Source: Granulimonas faecalis
GTDB lineage: Bacteria; Actinomycetota; Coriobacteriia; Coriobacteriales; Atopobiaceae
Direction of reading: 5' to 3'
Assembly (NCBI RefSeq): GCF_022834715.1
Contig: NZ_BQKC01000001.1
Span: forward strand, 1,214,501-1,278,500
DNA: 64,000 nt
Shown: positions 45,182 to 54,317 of the stretch, in pieces
Layout: every line of letters begins with the position of its first letter
Position numbering within the stretch: position 1 is the first letter of the stretch
Notes under the pieces: model-generated
Seen by the model: the letters and a program-made list of their open reading frames with translations, nothing else
Database searches by the model: none
Told to the model about the DNA's origin: nothing
Translations under genes and position numbers: made by a program

Positions 45182-46780
45182 TCAGGCCTCGGGGATGTGG
45201 GGGCCGCCGGCCTCTGCGATGTCGGCCATGTCGGGGAACCGGCGGTCGAAGTTCTCCTTGAACATGATAGCCAGCTCGAGGGCGCAGCGGTCGTAGGCGC
45301 AGCCGTCCACCCAGGTGCTCCGGGGGTCGAGGATACGCGGCTCCACGCCGGGGCAGGACAGCGGGACGTCGAGGTTGAAGAGGTCGTTGTGCACGAACGT
45401 CGCCTCCTCGATGGAGCCGTCGAGCACTGCGTCGACGATGGCGCGGGTGGCACCGAGGTCGATGCGGTGGCCCGTGCCGTAGGGGCCGCCGGTCCAACCG
45501 GTGTTCACGAGGTAGCAGCGCACCTGGTGGCGGCCGATCTTCTCACCGAGCTTGCGAGCGTAAACCTCGGGGGCCAGCGGCATGAACGGCTCGCCGAACA
45601 TGGAGGAGAACGTGGGATACGGCTCCTCGACGCCCTCCTCGGTGCCGGCCACCTTGGAGGTGAATCCGGTGAGGAAGTGGTACTTGGCTCCCTCGGGGGT
45701 GAGGCGCGAGACCGGGGGCAGCACCCCGAAGGCGTCGGCCGTGAGGAAGATGACGACGTCGGGGATGCCGTCCACACCGGTGAGCAGGGCGTTCTTGACG
45801 TACTCCACGGGATAGGACACGCGGGTGTTCTCGGTGACGGAGTCGTCCATGTAGTCGGGCTTGCGCGTGAGCGGGTTCAGCACCACGTTCTCGCAGAGGG
45901 TGCCGAACCGGATGGCGTCCCAGATCTCGGGCTCGCGGTTGCGGGTGAGGCCGATGGTCTTGGCGTAGCAGCCACCCTCGATGTTGAAAACGCCCTCGCG
46001 GCACCACGCGTGCTCGTCGTCGCCGATGAGCTGGCGGCGCGGGTCGGCCGAGAGGGTGGTCTTTCCGGTGCCCGAGAGGCCGAAGAACACGGCGCTGGAG
46101 TTGGTGGCGGGGTCGACGTTGGCCGAGCAGTGCATGGTGAGGACGTCGTCCTCCACCGGCAGCAGGTAGTTCATGACCGAGAAGACGGCCTTCTTGATCT
46201 CTCCCGAGTAGCCGGTGCCGGCCACGAGCACCACGCGCTCCTCGAAGTTGATGACGACGGCCGCCTCGGAGTTGGTGCCGTGGACCTTGGGGTCGCACTT
46301 GAAGCTGGGGCACGCCAGGACCACGAAGTCCGGGTCGCCGTAGCGCCAGAGCTCGAAGCGGTTGGGGCGTACGAGCATCTGTTTGACGAAGAGCGCCTGG
46401 TGGGCCTCCTCGGCCACCACCATGAACTTGCGGCTGTGGGGGCGCCGGGCGCCGGCGAGGCCGCGGATGACGAACGGGTCGCGCTCGCTCAGGCGCTCGC
46501 AGATGCCGCGCTTGATGCGGCGGTAGTGCTCCTCGGAGATGGGGCGGTTGACCTCTCCCCAGCAGATGGCGGAGCGCTGGGCCTCGGTGTCCACGATGAA
46601 GCGGTCCTTGGGCGAGCGGCCGCAGCGGTCGCCCGTGCGCACGACGAGGGAGCCCGTGGACGCGAGCTCGCCCTCCTTGCGGACGAGCGCCTCCTCCACC
46701 AGCTGGGTCACGGAGAGGTCCCAGTGGACGTCCTCCTCCTGGACGCGGATGCCGTAGGCGGAAAGTCGCTCGTCGAACAT
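45182..46780 (-). CDS. pckA: Phosphoenolpyruvate carboxykinase (ATP)
   Basis: 532-residue ATP-dependent PEPCK, interconverting oxaloacetate and PEP. FGLSGTGKTTLSAD near residue 245 is the P-loop, RVVLVAGTGYSGEIKKAVFSVMN near 200 and GDDEHAWCREGVFNIEGGCYAKTIGL near 265 hold metal and substrate ligands, and VNTGWTGGPYGTGHRI near 425 is conserved. In fermenting anaerobes it often runs toward oxaloacetate. The ATG at 46780 has GAGGAGG upstream. It leads a three-gene run with the nitroreductase and GNAT genes. Confidence 0.96.
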   Translation of the reverse strand: MFDERLSAYGIRVQEEDVHWDLSVTQLVEEALVRKEGELASTGSLVVRTGDRCGRSPKDRFIVDTEAQRSAICWGEVNRPISEEHYRRIKRGICERLSERDPFVIRGLAGARRPHSRKFMVVAEEAHQALFVKQMLVRPNRFELWRYGDPDFVVLACPSFKCDPKVHGTNSEAAVVINFEERVVLVAGTGYSGEIKKAVFSVMNYLLPVEDDVLTMHCSANVDPATNSSAVFFGLSGTGKTTLSADPRRQLIGDDEHAWCREGVFNIEGGCYAKTIGLTRNREPEIWDAIRFGTLCENVVLNPLTRKPDYMDDSVTENTRVSYPVEYVKNALLTGVDGIPDVVIFLTADAFGVLPPVSRLTPEGAKYHFLTGFTSKVAGTEEGVEEPYPTFSSMFGEPFMPLAPEVYARKLGEKIGRHQVRCYLVNTGWTGGPYGTGHRIDLGATRAIVDAVLDGSIEEATFVHNDLFNLDVPLSCPGVEPRILDPRSTWVDGCAYDRCALELAIMFKENFDRRFPDMADIAEAGGPHIPEA

Positions 46781-47013
46781 GGGACCTCCTCGGGTACGCG
46801 GCGGCCCGGCCGCGGCACAGGGCCGGGACCGGGTCTCGACGACGGGGATCGGAAAACAACGCGAACGAAACGGCGCGCTGTCGTCGTGTTTCACGGGCTA
46901 TCGAGCCACCGTAACACAGTCTGAACGAATCTATCTTGCCCCATGGGACCGAGGGGCGCCATAGTTGGGATGTTAAATCTTGGGACGGGGCGCGGCCCCG
47001 GGAGGGAGGCGCC

Positions 47014-47799
47014 GTGGAGCCGTCGTCAGCGACCGTCGCGGCCTACAGCCCGTGCGGGTCCACCGCCGCGGTGTGCCGGGCCGTCGCCGAGGGTACGGGG
47101 CTCGCCTGGGACGAGCGCGACCTCGCGCGGGGCACGCGGCCCGAGCCCGTGGACCCGGGCACCCTCGTGGTGCTCGGGGCGCCGGTGGCCGGAGGCGCCG
47201 TGCCGGCCCTGGGGCTGGAGCGCCTCGGGCGCGTGCACACGGCGTTCTCCCCCTGCGTCCTCGTGTGCGCCTACGGGGACCGCGACCCGGGCCACGGGCT
47301 CCACGACCTCGAGGCCATCGCGCCGGGCCTCGGGCTCGTCCCCGTGGCGGCCGTGCTCGCTCCGGTGCGCCACGTCATGGTCCCCGCCCTCGGCGCCGGC
47401 CGGCCCACGGCAGACGACCTCGCCGCCTACCGCTCGTTCGGCGCCGCCGTCGCCTCCGCGCTCCGGGACGCCGGCGGGCTCTTCGACCTCGCTCCCCCGC
47501 CGCTCCCGCCCGCCTCCTGCCCCCGCGAGCGCCTCGAGCTCGGGTTCACGGCCGAGTGCGACCCGGCTGCCTGCGTGGGGTGCGGGGCCTGCGCCGGCGC
47601 GTGCCCCGCTGGCTGCATCCCCGCCGACGAGCCCTACCTCACCGACACCGCCCGCTGCGACGGCTGCATGGCCTGCATCGGGGTGTGCCCCGTGCGGGCG
47701 CGGTCCCTCTCGGACCCGGCCCGGCTCGCCGCCGTGCGGGAGCGCTGCACCGCGGGGTGGGAGGGGCCGCACCGCCCGCGGCTCGTCATGGGGGCCTAG
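47014..47799 (+). CDS. Flavodoxin-like/dicluster ferredoxin protein (EFR1-type)
   Basis: 261-residue protein. The first ~160 residues form a flavodoxin-like domain (SPCGSTAAVCRAVAEG, LVVLGAPVAGG, CVLVCAYGDRD). The C-terminal ~65 residues hold two 4Fe-4S motifs, CVGCGACAGACPAGC and CDGCMACIGVCPVRA. It is likely a cytosolic electron carrier or part of a ferredoxin-linked reductase. GTG at 47014 has GGGAGGGAGG upstream. Its stop overlaps the convergent ABC gene stop (CTAG), leaving no room for a terminator. Confidence 0.85.
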   Translation: MEPSSATVAAYSPCGSTAAVCRAVAEGTGLAWDERDLARGTRPEPVDPGTLVVLGAPVAGGAVPALGLERLGRVHTAFSPCVLVCAYGDRDPGHGLHDLEAIAPGLGLVPVAAVLAPVRHVMVPALGAGRPTADDLAAYRSFGAAVASALRDAGGLFDLAPPPLPPASCPRERLELGFTAECDPAACVGCGACAGACPAGCIPADEPYLTDTARCDGCMACIGVCPVRARSLSDPARLAAVRERCTAGWEGPHRPRLVMGA

Positions 47800-49214
47800 G
47801 CGCCGGCCGCCGGCGAGAGCGGGACGACCCGGGCCCCGAGACGGGCCGCCTCCTCGGGCCCGTGCACGAGGAAGACGACGGCGCGCGTGCGAGCGGCCCC
47901 GCGCACCGCGGCGGCGACGGAGTCCCGGGCGCCGGCGTCCAGCCCCGAGAAGGGCTCGTCGAGGACGAGGGGGCCCGCGGGGGCGGCCAGGGCCCGGGCC
48001 AGGGCCACGCGGCGGCGCTGGCCGCCGGAGAGCCCCCGGACCGGGCGGCCGAGGCAGCCCTCGGGAAGGAGCCGCCCCAGCACGGAGCGGGCCTCCGCCG
48101 CGTCGCCGCAGACGAGCGCCACGTTCTCCTCGGCGGTGAGGCCGTCCACGAGGTCGGTGCCCTGCGTGAGCAGGCCGAGGGGGGCGTCGGGCCCGCACTC
48201 TCCCGCCGACGGCCCGAGCCACCCGCACCAGGCGGCGGCGAGGCTGGACTTGCCCGCCCCGGACGGCCCCACCACGGCCACGGGGTCACCCGGCGCCGCC
48301 TCGAGGGTGACCGGCGCCGCGACGGGCACCCCGCCGTGGGAGACCTCGAGCCCGCGGGCCCACAGCACGGTGCCGGGCTCCCGGGCAGCCGGGCCCCGGC
48401 GCACGGCCAGGGACACGGCGAGGCGCCGGGCCCAGGGCACCGACGCGGCCACGAGGGCCGTGACGAGGCGCTCGGATACCGCCGCGCAGGCCACGACCGT
48501 GACGGTCCACGCCATGAGGGCGGGGGTGTCGAGCAGGAGCTTGGCCTGGTAGACCTGGGCGCCCAGGGTGGTGCCGGACAGGGCGATGAGCTCGGCGGCG
48601 ACACCGGCCTTCCACGCCATGCCCACCGTCACGCGGGAGGTCGCCGCGAGGTAGGGCTGGAGGCCGGGCCAGGAGCAGGCAAGGAGCCTCGACCCGCGGC
48701 CCACGCCCATGACGGCGAGGGCGCGCTCGACGGTGCGGTCGCGGGCGCCGAGCCCCTCGAGGGCCGAGAAGTAGTAGGCCGGGAGCACGACCATGGCCAC
48801 GCACGCCATGCCGACGCCGGCGGAGCCCACCCAGAGCAGCAGGATCACCACGAGGCACGCCACGGGGACGGCCTTGAGGGCCAGCATGGGCGGCTCGAGA
48901 GCCACGCGCACCCCGGGGCGGCGCGAGGCGGCAGCCCCCATAAGGCAGCCGAGGGCGGCGGACCCGAGGAAGCCCAGGGCCACATGAAGCGCCGAGAGCC
49001 CCACGGAGCCCCAGTAGGCCCCGGTGGACGCAAGCGACACGAGGGAGGCGGCGGCGTCGACGGGGCCGCTGAGCAGGAGGGGCCGGCCCACGGCCCAAGC
49101 CGCGAGCTGCCACAGGGCGAGCCAGCCGAGGACGGCGGCCGCCCGGGCCCGACGCGCGGCGGCGGGGCCGTGCGCGGGCGCCGGGCGGCCGCCGTTCGGG
49201 GACGTGGAGGCCAT
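47796..49214 (-). CDS. ABC importer with permease and ATPase fused in one chain
   Basis: 472-residue fusion. Residues ~25-275 are a SsuC/ThiX-type permease with about six helices and an EAA-like loop (ERALAVMGVGRGSRLL...WPGLQPYL). Residues ~285-472 are a short ATPase: Walker A GPSGAGKSS, signature LSGGQRRR, Walker B PLVLDEPFSG and a late H-loop (VHG). Importer permease and ATPase are normally separate, so this is unusual. The ATG follows the binding-protein TAG directly (TAGATG). The substrate is unknown; sulfonates, nitrate-like anions or thiamine precursors are typical for the family. Confidence 0.87.
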   Translation of the reverse strand: MASTSPNGGRPAPAHGPAAARRARAAAVLGWLALWQLAAWAVGRPLLLSGPVDAAASLVSLASTGAYWGSVGLSALHVALGFLGSAALGCLMGAAASRRPGVRVALEPPMLALKAVPVACLVVILLLWVGSAGVGMACVAMVVLPAYYFSALEGLGARDRTVERALAVMGVGRGSRLLACSWPGLQPYLAATSRVTVGMAWKAGVAAELIALSGTTLGAQVYQAKLLLDTPALMAWTVTVVACAAVSERLVTALVAASVPWARRLAVSLAVRRGPAAREPGTVLWARGLEVSHGGVPVAAPVTLEAAPGDPVAVVGPSGAGKSSLAAAWCGWLGPSAGECGPDAPLGLLTQGTDLVDGLTAEENVALVCGDAAEARSVLGRLLPEGCLGRPVRGLSGGQRRRVALARALAAPAGPLVLDEPFSGLDAGARDSVAAAVRGAARTRAVVFLVHGPEEAARLGARVVPLSPAAGA

Positions 49215-50228
49215 CTAGTCGAGCCAGTAGAAGTCGTCCTCGGGCATGCCGCCGCCCACCGACGCGGGGTCGGCGTCGAAGAGCACCGAGAGGTAGCCGG
49301 ACAGGGCGTCCCTCATCCCCTGGCCGGTGACGCAGGCGAGCCCGCAGTGCGGGATGGCCTTCTCGGCGAGGGCCTCGTTGTCCACGACGCCCTTCTCAAC
49401 GGCCACCTCGGCGGCCGAGGCCGGGTCGGCGAGCACGGCCTCGACGGACGCCTTCTGGGCGTCGACGAAGGAGCGGACCTCGTCGGGGTGCTCGGCGAGG
49501 AACTCCGCGCGCACCACGGTGACGCCGGTCACGAGCTCCGAGCCCTCGGGCGCCACGGCCTTCCAGGCGTCGCCGAGGCCGAAGGCGGTGCGGGCGCCGG
49601 ACACCTTGGAGAGGGCCGCGGTGGCGTAGGGCTGGGGCAGCACGGCGACGGCGGAGGGGTCGGCCGCCAGCGCGGCAACGACCTCGGTGGCCTCGCTCTT
49701 GTACTCGAGGGTCACCTGGTCGGCCACGCCGGCCTTGGAGAGCAGGTACTCCATCACGTACTGGGGCGTGGCGCCCTTGCCGGTGAGGTAGACCGTGCGC
49801 CCGGCAAGGGACGCGACGTCGGTGACGCTGGCATCGGCCGTGACGCACTCGAGCACCGAGAGCGTGTTGATGTCGACGGCCTGCACCTCGCCGTCGGTCT
49901 TCTGGTAGAGCACGGCGGCCACGTTGGCGGGCACGAGGGCGACGTCCACGTCGCCGGCCACGACCTTCTTGACCACCTCGTCGGCGGTGCCCACGACGTC
50001 AAAGGAGCAGGGCACGGGGGCGTCGCCGGCGTCGGCCCTGTCCATGAGGTCGAGGAGGCCTATGGAGGTGGGGCCCTTCATGGACGCCACGCGAACGGTG
50101 ACGGGCGCCTTCCCCGCGTCGTCGGCGGGGGCGGCGGTGTCGGCGGGGCCGCAGGCGGCGAGGCCACAGACGGCGAACAGGGCGAGGGCGGCGGCGATGG
50201 CGGCCGCCCGGAAGCGCTTCTTGACCAT
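49215..50228 (-). CDS. Lipoprotein substrate-binding protein of the fused ABC importer (NMT1/SsuA-like)
   Basis: 337-residue periplasmic-type binding lipoprotein: the signal ends FAVCGLAAC, a lipobox with cysteine 26. The mature part has VRVASMKGPTSIGLLDLMDRA, VALVPANVAAVLYQ and VYLTGKGATPQYVMEYLLSKAG, typical of the NMT1/SsuA fold. The acidic C-terminus ends EDDFYWLD. The family binds small anions or pyrimidines; the ligand here is not predictable. It is upstream of and coupled to the fused permease-ATPase. Confidence 0.88.
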   Translation of the reverse strand: MVKKRFRAAAIAAALALFAVCGLAACGPADTAAPADDAGKAPVTVRVASMKGPTSIGLLDLMDRADAGDAPVPCSFDVVGTADEVVKKVVAGDVDVALVPANVAAVLYQKTDGEVQAVDINTLSVLECVTADASVTDVASLAGRTVYLTGKGATPQYVMEYLLSKAGVADQVTLEYKSEATEVVAALAADPSAVAVLPQPYATAALSKVSGARTAFGLGDAWKAVAPEGSELVTGVTVVRAEFLAEHPDEVRSFVDAQKASVEAVLADPASAAEVAVEKGVVDNEALAEKAIPHCGLACVTGQGMRDALSGYLSVLFDADPASVGGGMPEDDFYWLD

Positions 50229-50254
50229 GGGGTTCCTTGTCTCTCAGGTGGATG

Positions 50255-51277
50255 TCAGCCCTCGTCGTGCGGGAAGACGATGCCCTCGCGCAGGCGGACG
50301 GTGTCCATGATGCCGATCACGGCCAGGGTGTTCTCGTTGAGGCGCTCCAGGGAGAGCTCGCCGCGGCAGGCGGCCAGGAAGTCGGCGACCTCGAACTCCA
50401 TGTTGCCCACCTCGTGGTCGGTCCGGTTCTTCCGCCCGGGGACCGGGAGCACCTGGCTCGAGCCGTCGCCGTAGAAGACCTCGATGCGTCTGGGCTGGGG
50501 CACGCTGTCGACGATCATGGTGCCCTTCTCCCCCTCGATCTGGGCCGGGAGGCGGTCGTCGGTGACCTTGGAGTACGACACCGTGGCCACGGCGTCGGGG
50601 TAGTCGAAGAGCACGGTGCCGCAGAGGTCGATGGTGCCGCCGTCGCCCGTGACGTCGACGGTGTCGGCGAAGCACATGAGGTCGTCCGGCTCGCCGAGCA
50701 TGAGTACGAGGGCGTTCAGCGGGTAGATGCCGATGTCCATGAGGGCGCCCGTAGCGAAGGCGGGGTCGAAGATGTTGGTCTGCTCCCCGGCGAGCACCTT
50801 GTCGTAGCGGCTGGAGTACTTGCCGTAGGGGAAGCTGGCCCTGCGGAGGGTGCCGAGGAAGTGGAGGTTCTCGGCCACGACACGCCAGGCGGGGTCGTGC
50901 ACGAGGCGCATGGCCTCCATGGCCACGACGCCCTTCTCCCTGGCGGCCTCGAACACGCGCCTCGCCTCGGCCCGGGTGGTGCCGAGGGGCTTCTCCACGA
51001 GGACGTGCTTGCCGCCCCCGATCATCTTGAGGGCCTGCTCGGCGTGGAGCAGGTTGGGGCTCGCGATGTAGACGGCGTCCACGGAGTCGTCGGCCGCGAG
51101 GGCGTCGAGGCTGTCCCAGGCCCTGTCCGCGCCGTGGGCGCGCGACCACTCCTCCGCCTTCTCGAGGGAGCGGGAGTAGGCGCCTGCGAAGGTGATACCG
51201 TCGACGAGCCCCACGGCCTCCAGGAACTGGCCGGTGATCATGGACGTGCCGATGGTGGCGATCCTGAGGTCTTCCAT
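50255..51277 (-). CDS. Gfo/Idh/MocA family oxidoreductase
   Basis: 340-residue NAD(P)-dependent oxidoreductase. IATIGTSMITGQFLEAV is the Rossmann start, HVLVEKPLG near residue 95 carries the EKP catalytic lysine, and MEAMRLVHDP and DIGIYPLNALVLML follow in the C-terminal alpha/beta domain. The substrate is probably a sugar or polyol. The ATG at 51277 has GGAAGG upstream. It is divergent from a sugar epimerase, suggesting a carbohydrate role. Confidence 0.9.
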   Translation of the reverse strand: MEDLRIATIGTSMITGQFLEAVGLVDGITFAGAYSRSLEKAEEWSRAHGADRAWDSLDALAADDSVDAVYIASPNLLHAEQALKMIGGGKHVLVEKPLGTTRAEARRVFEAAREKGVVAMEAMRLVHDPAWRVVAENLHFLGTLRRASFPYGKYSSRYDKVLAGEQTNIFDPAFATGALMDIGIYPLNALVLMLGEPDDLMCFADTVDVTGDGGTIDLCGTVLFDYPDAVATVSYSKVTDDRLPAQIEGEKGTMIVDSVPQPRRIEVFYGDGSSQVLPVPGRKNRTDHEVGNMEFEVADFLAACRGELSLERLNENTLAVIGIMDTVRLREGIVFPHDEG

Positions 51278-51386
51278 CGCCTTCCTTTCTTGGTAAATGA
51301 CTAAAAGCCATTGTCTCACGACCGGCGCCCGTGGTAGGACGGGAACGGGCGCCCACCGGGGGCGCCGTTTCCGAGAGGAGCGTGCC

Positions 51387-52268
51387 GTGGGCGCAACCAC
51401 CGTCATCGCAAGCGACAACCTCAGGGCGGCCGTCGACTCCGAGGGGGCGCAGCTCCTGTCGCTCGCCCTCGACGGCCGTGAGTACCTCTGGCGGGGCGAC
51501 GGGCGGTGGTGGCCCCGCCGCGCCCCGGTGCTGTTCCCCATCGTGGGCGCGCTCCGCGGCGACCGCTGCACCACCCAGCAGGGGCCCGCGACCATGGCGC
51601 AGCACGGCATCGCCCGCACCCACGAGCACGAGGTCGTGGACGTCCGGCCCGCCTCCGTCACGTTCCGCCTCACCGACGACGAGGGCACGCGGGGGCAGTG
51701 GCCCTACGCCTTTTCCCTCTCCATGACCTACGCCGTCGGGGACGGGGCGCTGGCCCAGACTTTCTCGGTGGAGAACACCGGCGACGTGCCCATGCCCTTC
51801 CAGCTGGGCGGCCACCCCGCCTTCAACGTGCCGCTGGAGCCAGGCTCCGGCGAGGCGTTCGAGGACTGGGTGCTCGAGTTCGCCGAGCCCTGGACCTACG
51901 AGGCGCCGGTCATCCACGACCGCCTCATCGACTGGTCCGACCGCGTGGCGGTCGTCGACGACGAGGCCGTGCTGCCCCTCTCCCACCGGCTGTTCGACCG
52001 CGACGCCATCGTGCTCCAGGACGTGCCCGGCCGCACCGTGCGCCTGGAGGGCACCAGGTCGGGCCACGGCGTCGAGGTGAACTTCCCCGGCTTCAAGTAC
52101 TGCGGCATCTGGTCGGCCGCCGGCGACGCCCCCTTCGTGGCCGTGGAGCCCTGGACGGGCACGGCCACGGGTACCGACGAGGGCGACGCCATGGAGGGGA
52201 AGCGCGGCGTGACCCTGCTCGCCCCCGGCGGGACCTTCGAGCGCACCTTCACCGTGCGCCCGTTCTAG
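51387..52268 (+). CDS. Aldose 1-epimerase family protein
   Basis: 293-residue galactose-mutarotase-like protein. LLSLALDGREYLWRGD opens the beta-sandwich, HGIARTHEHEV carries the first active-site histidine, FQLGGHPAFNVPL the second, and FVAVEPWTG the glutamate near residue 260. It belongs to the LacX/YphB-like branch. The GTG at 51387 has AGGAG upstream; in-frame ATG at 51297 has none. It ends at a C10G8 tract. Confidence 0.88.
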   Translation: MGATTVIASDNLRAAVDSEGAQLLSLALDGREYLWRGDGRWWPRRAPVLFPIVGALRGDRCTTQQGPATMAQHGIARTHEHEVVDVRPASVTFRLTDDEGTRGQWPYAFSLSMTYAVGDGALAQTFSVENTGDVPMPFQLGGHPAFNVPLEPGSGEAFEDWVLEFAEPWTYEAPVIHDRLIDWSDRVAVVDDEAVLPLSHRLFDRDAIVLQDVPGRTVRLEGTRSGHGVEVNFPGFKYCGIWSAAGDAPFVAVEPWTGTATGTDEGDAMEGKRGVTLLAPGGTFERTFTVRPF

Positions 52269-52354
52269 CCCCCCCCCCGGGGGGGGAAGGCGCGGCACGT
52301 AGAAGGGCGCGGCACACAGAGGGCGCCCGCGGCCGGTGGCGGCTGCGGGCGCCC
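52269..52354. other. C10G8 tract and hairpin between convergent genes
   Basis: Ten C (52269-52278) then eight G (52279-52286) directly after the epimerase stop form a perfect GC-only hairpin. A second hairpin, GGGCGCCCGC / GCGGGCGCCC, is at 52321-52354. Neither has a T-run. Confidence 0.6.
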
Positions 52355-52407
52355 TCGTCACAGGCGTCTTCGTGGGTATATCGGGAGCGCCGGCGGCCGC
52401 CCGGCCT

Positions 52408-53343
52408 CTACGGGCGGCTCACCACGAGGCGCATGGAGCCCTCAAGGAAGAGCGTGGGAACCGTAGAGGGGGCGATGAAGTTGGAGCCCGCCTTGACGGC
52501 GTGGCCGTTGGCCGTGCCCTCGCCGGCGATAACCGACACGCACAGGAACGGGGCGTCCTCGGCGAGCTCGAGGGAGCCATCCACGTCCACGGTCTCCACG
52601 GTGTAGTCCTCGTTGCTCTCGAGCACGGCCACGCCGCGGTCGTCCGCCACGACGTCCACCTCGCCGGAGGCGGGGGCCACGACGCCGTAGTCCACGACGT
52701 CGCAGGACCTGTCGATGTGGAGCTCGCGCTTGGTGCCGTCCTCGGTGACGCGGTCGTAGTCGTAGAGGCGGTAGGTGACGTCGCTCGACTGCTGGGTCTC
52801 GAGGATCATCGTGCCGTGCTTGATGGCGTGCACCGTGCCCGGGTCGATCTGGAAGAAGTCGCCCTTGTGGATGGGCAGCTCGTTGAGGAGCTCGTCCCAG
52901 CGGCCGGCGTCCACCATGGCGCGGAACTCCTCGGGGTCCTTGGCGTTCTGGCCCACGATGATGGTGGCGTCGGGCTCGCAGTCGAGGACGTACCAGCACT
53001 CGCGCTTGCCGAGGCTGCCGTTCTCGTGCTCGGCGGCGTAGGCGTCGTCGGGGTGGATCTGCACGGAGAGGTCGCCCTCGGCGTCGAGGATCTTGATGAG
53101 GAGCGGGAAGCGGTCGCCCTCCATGGAGCCGAAGGCCTCGCGGTGCCCGTCCCAGACCTCGGAGAGGTGCATGCCGTCGTACTCCCCGCCCACCACGACG
53201 CAGTCGCCGTGGGGGTGCGCGCTGATGGCCCAGCACTCGCCGATGGGGCCGTCGGGGATGTCGTAGCCGAACTCGGTGGCGAGGCGCCGGCCGCCCCAGA
53301 TTTTCTCGTGGAAGACGGGCTCGAGGAAGATGAGGTCGGCCAT
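52408..53343 (-). CDS. manA: Mannose-6-phosphate isomerase, class I
   Basis: 311-residue zinc isomerase interconverting mannose 6-phosphate and fructose 6-phosphate. KIWGGRRLATEFGY opens the cupin, FPLLIKILDAEGDLSVQIHPDD near residue 85 provides zinc ligands, and GDFFQIDPGTVHAI near 165 the third histidine. The ATG at 53343 has GAAGGAG upstream. It is divergent from a GntR regulator (148 bp), which may control it. Confidence 0.94.
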   Translation of the reverse strand: MADLIFLEPVFHEKIWGGRRLATEFGYDIPDGPIGECWAISAHPHGDCVVVGGEYDGMHLSEVWDGHREAFGSMEGDRFPLLIKILDAEGDLSVQIHPDDAYAAEHENGSLGKRECWYVLDCEPDATIIVGQNAKDPEEFRAMVDAGRWDELLNELPIHKGDFFQIDPGTVHAIKHGTMILETQQSSDVTYRLYDYDRVTEDGTKRELHIDRSCDVVDYGVVAPASGEVDVVADDRGVAVLESNEDYTVETVDVDGSLELAEDAPFLCVSVIAGEGTANGHAVKAGSNFIAPSTVPTLFLEGSMRLVVSRP

Positions 53344-53491
53344 GGTGCGCTCCTTCGGGTGAGGCTCTGCGGGCACCCCCACTTTAACCCCCGTCGCGGC
53401 CGCGGGCGCGCCCCGGCGGGAAAGGCCACGGTCCGCACGCAATGAGGGCTATCATTGAGGGGCTTTGATATGTCGACCGTCGAGGAGGGAC

Positions 53492-54205
53492 ATGCCGCTC
53501 AAATACCTGTTTGTGGCCGACGACATAGAGTCCAAGATCCGGAGCGGCGAGTTCAAGCCCCAGCGGCGCCTCCCCTCGTGCGACGAGCTGTGCGAGACCT
53601 ACGACGTGAGCCGCATCACCGTGCGCAAGGCCATGGACGTGCTCTACGACCGCGGCCTCGTGATCAAGCGCAGGGGGTCGGGCACCTACGTCAAGGACGT
53701 GGACCCCGAGGACTCCGCGCCCCTCGACCAGCTCGTGCAGGGCTACTCCGAGAGCGCGCGGGAGCTCGGAGCCTCCGTGGACACCCAGATCCTCACCTTC
53801 GAGGTGTGCGGGGCCGAGGGGGTTGTCGCCGAGCGGCTCCGCGTGCCCGAGGGGACGCCGGTCTACCACATCGAGCGCGTCCGCTCCATCGACGGCAGCC
53901 GCGGTGCGGTGGCCTACACCTGGATCCCCGTCAAGACGGTCCCCAACCTCACCAAGCAGCAAGCCGCACAGTCCATCTACCGCCACGTGGAGGTGGGGCT
54001 CGGCCTCACGGTCTCCTCCACGCACCGTTCCATCCGCGCGGTGATGCCGAACCTCAACGAGCGCATCTGGCTCTCCCTGCCCTCCGAGGTGCCCATCCTC
54101 GAGATCGACCAGGTGAGCTTCCTGTCAGACGGCAGGCTGTTCGAGTACACGGTCCTCCACCACGACACCCGCGACTGGAGCTTCCGCTGCGTCGACACCA
54201 AATAG
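53492..54205 (+). CDS. GntR-family transcriptional regulator (HutC/UTRA type)
   Basis: 237-residue repressor. Residues ~5-70 are the winged helix (LPSCDELCETYDVSRITVRKAMDVLYDRGLVIKRRGSGTYV). Residues ~95-235 are a UTRA effector domain that in this family binds sugar phosphates or similar metabolites. The ATG at 53492 has GAGGAGGG upstream; longer readings lack a site. The divergent manA makes mannose or fructose phosphate a candidate effector. A TATCAT near 53450 could be a -10. Confidence 0.9.
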   Translation: MPLKYLFVADDIESKIRSGEFKPQRRLPSCDELCETYDVSRITVRKAMDVLYDRGLVIKRRGSGTYVKDVDPEDSAPLDQLVQGYSESARELGASVDTQILTFEVCGAEGVVAERLRVPEGTPVYHIERVRSIDGSRGAVAYTWIPVKTVPNLTKQQAAQSIYRHVEVGLGLTVSSTHRSIRAVMPNLNERIWLSLPSEVPILEIDQVSFLSDGRLFEYTVLHHDTRDWSFRCVDTK

Positions 54206-54245
54206 ACGGTGAGGCCCCGGGCGAAGGACGGCGGCGGAGAGGAAA

Positions 54246-54282
54246 GGGGGCGCCCGCGACCCGACCGGTCGCGGGCGCCCCC
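54246..54282. terminator. Bidirectional terminator gntR / ackA
   Basis: 16-bp stem GGGGGCGCCCGCGACC / GGTCGCGGGCGCCCCC with a 5-nt loop, between convergent genes; T-tract is short (TGTT). Confidence 0.65.
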
Positions 54283-54317
54283 TGTTCACACAGCCGGGAC
54301 GATGCGGGGCGGCCGCC

